Shown in pieces: positions 58,539 to 64,000 of a DNA stretch of 64,000 bases (its first letter is position 1; each line of letters begins with the position of its first letter). A program made the position numbers and the translations under genes. The notes below the pieces were generated by a model. The model was not told where the DNA came from. It did no database searches and worked only from the letters and a program-made list of their open reading frames with translations. The stretch is taken from assembly GCF_024166365.1 (NCBI RefSeq), contig NC_064842.1:14231001-14295000 (forward strand). The letters are read 5' to 3'. Source of the DNA: Elephas maximus indicus. Its lineage: Eukaryota; Chordata; Mammalia; Proboscidea; Elephantidae.

Positions 58539-58958
58539 GTGTCCCTTCTCCAGGGCTCCCAGAGGGTCCCTGATTTCTGCCTGTCAGCCAGCTGCGATCT
58601 GTCAGCCTGGGCATGGCTGCAGGCCTTCTGTGGTCCTGGTAGACGAGGCATGTATCAGGAGAGTATGCGGTTTGGCCTTAGCCATTGTATTCCTGCCCTC
58701 AAATGCATCCACTCATCCCACAATTATCAACCACCTCCCAAGGGCCAGGGCACTGGGGGTGTGGGGAGGAACAAAGTCGTGCCTGCCCTTAGGGAGACAG
58801 CAGTCTACTGGGGGGAAGCAGATGTAATATGAACAATTGCACTCCAGCTCGGTGGTTGCTGTGTCCATAGATCACCTATGTGGGAACTCATCTTACACCT
58901 AAGGAGATTGGGAAGAACTACAGCAAGGTGTTTAAATATGAACACCCTGGTCTTGATT
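58539..58958. other. Intronic, no gene
   Basis: Unique-looking. Confidence 0.4.
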
Positions 58959-59163
58959 TGGAGTACCTGGGTGGTACCAACGATTAATGAGCTTGGCTGC
59001 TAACCAAAAGGTTGGAGGTTCAAGTCCACTCAGAGGCACCTCAGAAAAAAGGCTTGGTAATCTACTTCCAAAAACTCTGCCATTGACACACACGAGGTCA
59101 CCATGAGTTGGAATTGACTGGACAGCAACTGGTACTGGTTTTGGTTGGTTTGGTCTTGGTTTA
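58959..59163 (+). repeat. AfroSINE, older subfamily
   Basis: Plus-strand copy: ggagtacctgggtggtacc to the ggttttggttggtttggtct tail. Confidence 0.85.
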
Positions 59164-59721
59164 GGCCCTGAAGGTCAGTGAGCTTGGTTGGAGTGACCCA
59201 GACAGGACAGTCAGTGAGTCATTGAGACAAGGTCTGGGTGAGGCTGGTTTGGTGACTGAAGGCCAGGTAGCCCTGACTGTGGCACTAATACGCAGGGCAC
59301 CTGGAGAGAGATCCCAGACCAGGCAAGGCAACCCCTGGTGACTCCGAAACTGGAAGAGGATGTTGGCAGCAACCCTGCTGAATCCACTGGGGGGTATTTG
59401 AACTGCAGGAGAGATAGAGTGGCCTTGAGGACCCCTTAGGCTGAACACTACATGAAGGCGGGGACCGAGCCTGTCCTGTTTGAGCTGTGGCCCCAGCACC
59501 TGGCCCAGTGCCTGCACATGGCAGGCAGGCCACATGTGTTTGGTGACTGTAGAATATGCTATTGGATAAGTTTACATCCAAAGCGGTAGCTATGGAGATA
59601 GACTACAGATATCAGTGGCGGAGTTGGTCTAGATAATGACTGGGGGGTCTTTCAGCTCTCACGTTCAGCCTGGCATAAAGCAGGGAAGTATTTTTGAAAT
59701 GAAACAAATTGTAAAATCCAA
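59164..59721 (+). other. Intronic; L2 3' end relic at 59445-59545
   Basis: cacctggcccagtgcctgca and tgtgtttggtgac are an L2-like terminus. No gene. Confidence 0.4.
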
Positions 59722-59866
59722 GGGAGCCCTGGTGGCAGAGTGGTTAAGAGCTTGGCTGCTAACCAAAAGGCTGGCAGTTCGAATCCATCAGCCGCTCCTT
59801 GGAAACCCTATGGGACAGTTCTACTCTGCCCGATAGTGTTGCTGTGACTCAACAGCAACAGGTTAT
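59722..59866 (+). repeat. AfroSINE, young subfamily
   Basis: One of the cleanest copies: gggagccctggtggcagag, B-box region gctggcagttcgaatcc, and cctatgggacagttctac. Confidence 0.92.
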
Positions 59867-60333
59867 AGGGAGGAAAAGTGACCCAATGACCCTTAGCCAT
59901 TTAGCTTTGTTCTCATCCGTGCTTAGTTAAGGTTCCCCCAGCTGTGTAAGTCTGCTGTCCTTTATCACACAGACACCTGACTCTTCGGGACAGCCTTGTC
60001 TTCAATTTGAAACCCAGTCTTTTCTCTGCCAGCATGTAATGCTCAGCTACTGTCACTAGAGGGCGCAGGTTTTGCACAACAACTGGGGTGCCTCCAGTTC
60101 AAAGGTCTTAAGAAACCCGGAGACGCTGAGGCACATGACAGACCTGAAACTTGCTTACACACGCGACGCGGTAAGCGCCAAGTGCATGCCCACCTGAGCG
60201 GGGAGTGCAGGAGAATGACAGTTACTTCTGTACTTCTCAGACCTTGTGCGGACAGTGGCTGAGGTCTCTGTGTGCCGTCTAAGGAAATGGCAATGTATTA
60301 AATTCCTTCTGAGGAGTGCTTACGGGGAGCTAG
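59867..60333. other. Intronic, no feature
   Basis: Unique-looking. Confidence 0.4.
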
Positions 60334-60532
60334 GAGACCCTGGGTGGTGGAAATGGTTAATTCGCAGGCTGTGAACCAAAGGCTTGGAGGTTTGTAGAAA
60401 GCGCCTCGAAAGAAAGACCTGAAGATGTATTTCTAAAAAATCAGCCATTTAAAACCCTGTGGAGCACAGTTCTACTTTGACACACGTGGAGTCGCCATGA
60501 GTTGGAGTCAACTTGATGGCAACTGGTTTTTA
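60334..60532 (+). repeat. AfroSINE, older subfamily
   Basis: Plus-strand copy: gagaccctgggtggtgg to agtcaacttgatggcaactg. Confidence 0.82.
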
Positions 60533-60597
60533 TGGGTGGTAGAGGCTGCCTCACCACTCTGAAAAAAAATGTATGACACTGTGCTCTTTCTCTTTGA

Positions 60598-63045
60598 GCT
60601 GTTGTTAGGTGCTGCCAAGTTGGTTCCAACTAATAGCGACCCTGTGAACAACAGAGCAAACACTGCCCAGTCCTGCGCCATTCTTACTATTGTCGTTATG
60701 TTTGAGCCCATTGTTGGAGCCACTGTGTCCATCCATCTCATTGAGGGTCTTCCTCTTTTTCGCTGACCCACTGCTTTACCAAGCATGATGTCCTTCTCCA
60801 GGGAATGGCCTCTCCTGTTAACATGTCCAAAGTATGTGAGACGAAGTCTTGCCTTCCTTGTTTCTAAAAAGCATTCTGGTCATACTTCTTCCAAGACAGA
60901 TTTATTTGTCCATTCTCTTGGCGGTCCATGGTGTATTCAATATTCTTCGCCAACACCATAATTCAAAGGCACCAGTTCTCTTCAGTCTTCCTTATTCATT
61001 GTCCAGCTTTCTCATGCATATGAGGTGATTGAAAATACCGTGGCTTGGGTCAGGTGCACTTTAGTCCTTGAAGTGACATCTTTGCTTTTCAACGCTTGAA
61101 AGAAGTCTTTTGCAGCAGATTTGTCCAATGCAAAGTGTCTTTTGATTTCTTGACTGTTGCTTCCATGGGTGTTGATTGTAGATCCAAGTAAAATGAAATC
61201 CTTGACAACTTCAATCTTTTTTTTGTTTATTGTGATGTTGCTTATTGGTCCAGTTGTGAGGATTTTTGTTTTCTTTTTGTTGAGGTGTAATCCATACTGA
61301 AGGCTGTGGTCTTTGATCTTTATCAGTAAGTGCTTCAAGGCCTCTTCACTTACTTCAAGCAAGTTTGTGTCATCTGCATAATGCAGGTTGCTAATGAGTC
61401 TTCATCCAATTCTGATGCCCCATTCTTCTTCACATAGTCCGGCTCCTCTGGTTGTTTTCTCAGCGTACAGATTGAATAAGTGTGGTGAAAGGATACAACT
61501 CTGATGCACACCTTTCCTGAATTTAAAGCACACAGTATCCCCTTGTTCTGCTTGAGCACAATTAAGTGTTCTGGAATTCCCATTCTTTGCAATGTTATTC
61601 GTAATTTGTTATGATCCACTCAGATGAATGCCTTTGCATAGTCAATAACACAGGTAAACGTCTTTCTGGTATTCTCTGCTCTCAGCCAGGATCCATCTGA
61701 CATCAGCAGTGGTATCCCTGGTTCCACGTCCTCTTCTGAATCCGGCTTGAATTTCTGGCAGCTCCCTGTCAGTGTACTGCTGAAACTGCTTTTGAATGAT
61801 CTTCAGCAAAATTTTACTTGTTAGTGACGTTATTGATATTGTTCAATAATTTCTGTATTCTGTTGGATTATCTTTCTTTGGAATGGGCACAAATGTGAAT
61901 CTCTTTCAGTTGGTTAGCCAGGTAGCTGTCCTCCAGATGTCTTGGCATAGATGAGTGAGAGCTTCCAGTGCTGCACCCCTTTGTTGAAACATCTCAAGTG
62001 ATATTTTGTCAATTCCTGGAGCCTTTTTTTTTTTTTTTTGCCAAGGCCTTCAGCGCAGCTTGGACTTCTTCCTCCAGTACTTTTGGTTCTTGATCACATG
62101 CTACCTCTTGAAATGGTTGAACGTTGACCAGTTCTTTTTGGTATAATGACTCTGTGTATTCCTCCCATCTTCTTTTGATGCTTCCTGCATTGTTTAATAT
62201 TTTTCCCATAGAATCCTTCACTATTGCAACATGAGGCTTGAATATTTTCTTCAGTTATTTCAGCTTGAGAAATGCCAAGCATGTTCTTCCCTTTTCGTTT
62301 TATATCTCTAGCTCTTTGCACGTCGTTATAATACTTTACTTTGTCTTCTCGTGTCGCCCTTTGAAATCTTCTGTTCAGTTCTTTTACTTCATCATTTCTT
62401 CCTTTTGCTTTAGCTGCTCGTCATACAAGAGCAAGTTTCAGAGTCTCTTCGGACATCCATTTTGGCCTTTTCTTTCTTTCCTGTGTTTTTAATGACCTCT
62501 TGCTTTCTTCATGTGTGATGTCCTTGATGTCATTCCACAACGCATCTGGTCTTTGGTTATTGGTGTTCGAGGCGTCAGATCTATTCTTGAGATGGTCTGT
62601 AAATTCAGGTGTAGTATACTCAAGGCTGTACTTTGGCTGTCGTGGACTTGTTCTAATTTTCTTCGGGTTCAACTTGAACTTGCATATGAACAATTGATGG
62701 TTTATTCTGCACTCAGCCCCTGGCCTTGTTCTAACTGACGATATTGAGCTTCCCCATTGTCTCTTTCCACAGATGTAGTCGATTTGATTCCTGTGTATTC
62801 TACCTGATGAGGTCCACATGCATGGTCACCATTTACATTGTTTAAAAAAGGTATTTCCAGTGAATAGGTCGTTGGTCTTGCAAAATTCATCATGTGGTCT
62901 CCGGTGTCATTTCTGTCACCAAGGCCATATTTTCCAACTACCGATCCTTATTTGTTTCCAGCTTTCTCATTCCAATCACCAGTAATTATCAGTGCATCTT
63001 GATTGCATGTTTGATCCCTTTGAGTGCTGGGCTTATTTTATTTCC
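60598..63045 (-). mobile_element. RTE/BovB-type LINE, 2.45 kb
   Basis: The longest RTE copy in the window, minus strand. It starts at its 3' terminus (60598, ggtgctgccaagttggttcc nearby) and runs back through reverse transcriptase into the endonuclease, where it is 5'-truncated near 63045. RTE elements carry one ORF with APE-type endonuclease and reverse transcriptase and insert by target-primed reverse transcription. Its 3' end resembles the AfroSINE tails, consistent with RTE mobilising those SINEs, which is known for this SINE group. Confidence 0.9.
60750..63040 (-). pseudogene. RTE endonuclease/reverse transcriptase pseudogene
   Basis: Broken ORF of the RTE LINE. In protein order: the endonuclease core with ITGDWNEKAGNK (GDWN at 62969-62980), then KYGLGDRNDTGDHMMNFARP, QIDYICGKRQWGSS and TRPGAECRINHQL in shifting frames; a linker (RPKWMSEETLKLAL near 62430); the fingers region (PFQEVACDQEPKVLEEEVQA near 62090); the reverse-transcriptase palm with YADD (61369-61380, context HYADDTNLLE); and the C-terminal EVVKDFILLGSTINTHGS near 61200. 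Both catalytic signatures can still be read, but frameshifts, stops and a T-run at 62024-62039 show it is dead. Confidence 0.87.
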
Positions 63046-63582
63046 GTTTTAAAGAAGCAGAAATGCACAGGAGGGAGGTTTTTTTTTTTTTTTTTTTTTT
63101 TTTTACCGAGGAAAAACTGTAGGTTTCATTTCTACTTCTCCTACCTTGTTTGATCGTTTTCTCTTTCTCTCCTCTCACCACCTCTCCTTCTGTCCTGCCT
63201 CCTTTTGTGTCTTTTCCCTCCCCTTCTCTCCTCTTCTCTGTGTTACTTTCCTGGGTCTTGCCTGGTTTGGTGTCTGGTCATTGCTTGGTGCTCCTGTGGG
63301 TACTCAGGCCCCAAGAGGTGGCTGACCCAGCTCTAGAAGGGACATCCAAAAAGAATTGACAGAGAGACTTGGTTTGACCTCATTTGCCCTGTTCCTGTGT
63401 TCAACACTGTAATGGATTGTATGCCCATTAGGAATTTGCTGTGGAAGTTGTAAAGCCAATAGTGTCAAGTGTCAGCCTTCTCTGGAGCTAGGTTTGTGCA
63501 GTGCATCCATAAACACATGCGTGACGTGGCGTCTGTGCACCTGATGTGCCCATTTCTGAAGTACAGAGGGTAGTGAGGCCTA
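63046..63582. other. Intronic; 26-nt T run and pyrimidine-rich tract
   Basis: T26 at 63079-63104, then mostly C and T to about 63260. No gene. Confidence 0.55.
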
Positions 63583-63751
63583 CCAAAAACAAACAAACCC
63601 ATTGCCATAGAGTCGATTCCGACTCACAGCGACCCTATAGAACAGAGTAGAACTGTCCCATAGGGTTTCTGAGGAGCGCCTGGTGGATTTGAACTGCTGA
63701 CCTTTTGGTTAGCAACCGGTAGTGCTTAACCACTATGCCACCAGAGTTTCC
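63583..63751 (-). repeat. AfroSINE with 11-bp target duplication
   Basis: Young-type copy, acaaacccattgccatagag to gccaccagagtttc, flanked by agtgaggccta at 63572-63582 and 63752-63762. Confidence 0.92.
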
Positions 63752-63762
63752 AGTGAGGCCTA

Positions 63763-64000
63763 GGACCTGTCAAATTTAGGGTCCCAGTCTGGAAGGCTCT
63801 GTTATGGTGGCATGTAGAGAGGCTGCCGTGGCCAGCAGATGTTTTACATTTATGGTAACCCAAAAATCTTAGGAAAAGCACATCCCTGATCCAGTTGTTT
63901 CTACACTCCCTGCTGTCCCACCAAGATGGAGGCATTAATGGTGTAGCATATTCTCTTTCCCCAGCCATCTTTGCCTGAAGGAGTTAATAAGGACTGCAGT
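63763..64000. other. Intronic, no feature
   Basis: Unique-looking to the window end. Confidence 0.4.

Overview
This window is ordinary mammalian genomic DNA, not a microbial or accessory locus. It contains one protein-coding exon I can support. The interspersed repeats point to an afrotherian, most likely an elephant or a close paenungulate relative. About thirty-five copies of a tRNA-derived AfroSINE, in both orientations, share the body seen in full at 59722-59866 (plus) and 58380-58538 (minus). An RTE/BovB-type LINE, a group of 0.52-0.57 kb solo LTRs, a tRNA-Gly-headed SINE and an afrotherian-looking L1 3' UTR recur beside mammal-wide MIR, L2 and Tigger1 repeats. Species assignment is inference from repeat content.

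Layout. From 1 to about 26.3 kb is gene-free flanking DNA: AfroSINEs, an ERVL-type LTR split by a SINE (2608-3288), a nearly complete but dead Tigger1 transposon (8028-10394), a solo LTR inside a SINE (10.5-11.2 kb), an L1 with promoter region, broken ORF1 and internally deleted ORF2 (about 12.08-16.44 kb, minus), a second truncated L1 (16.5-17.06 kb, plus), and an RTE LINE split by a solo LTR (19.3-20.4 kb). From about 26.4 to 28.2 kb is a strong CpG island. Inside it, at 27771-27851 on the plus strand, is the first coding exon of CNIH3 (cornichon homologue 3, an ER export factor and AMPA-receptor auxiliary subunit), followed by a consensus splice donor. The remaining 36 kb reads as the first part of CNIH3 intron 1. 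I saw no exon 2 in it.

The intron holds more AfroSINEs, L2 and MIR relics, two solo LTRs (36.07 and 49.21 kb), a dense same-strand repeat cluster (44.3-46.9 kb) that includes an RTE copy with an inverted 5' end, two minisatellites (51-bp unit at 47 kb, 19-bp unit at 54.3 kb), and a 2.4-kb RTE LINE with recognisable endonuclease and reverse-transcriptase motifs (60.6-63.0 kb, minus).

No operon, CRISPR array, toxin system or infectious virus is present, and I found no previously undescribed biological system. The most useful leads are a possible 51-nt in-phase cassette exon in CNIH3 intron 1 (49965-50015), possible upstream ORFs before CNIH3, an L1 whose ORF2 lost its middle in frame, and nested insertions with readable target-site duplications that give a relative chronology of the repeat families. 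All family names rest on recognition by eye; no database search was possible.
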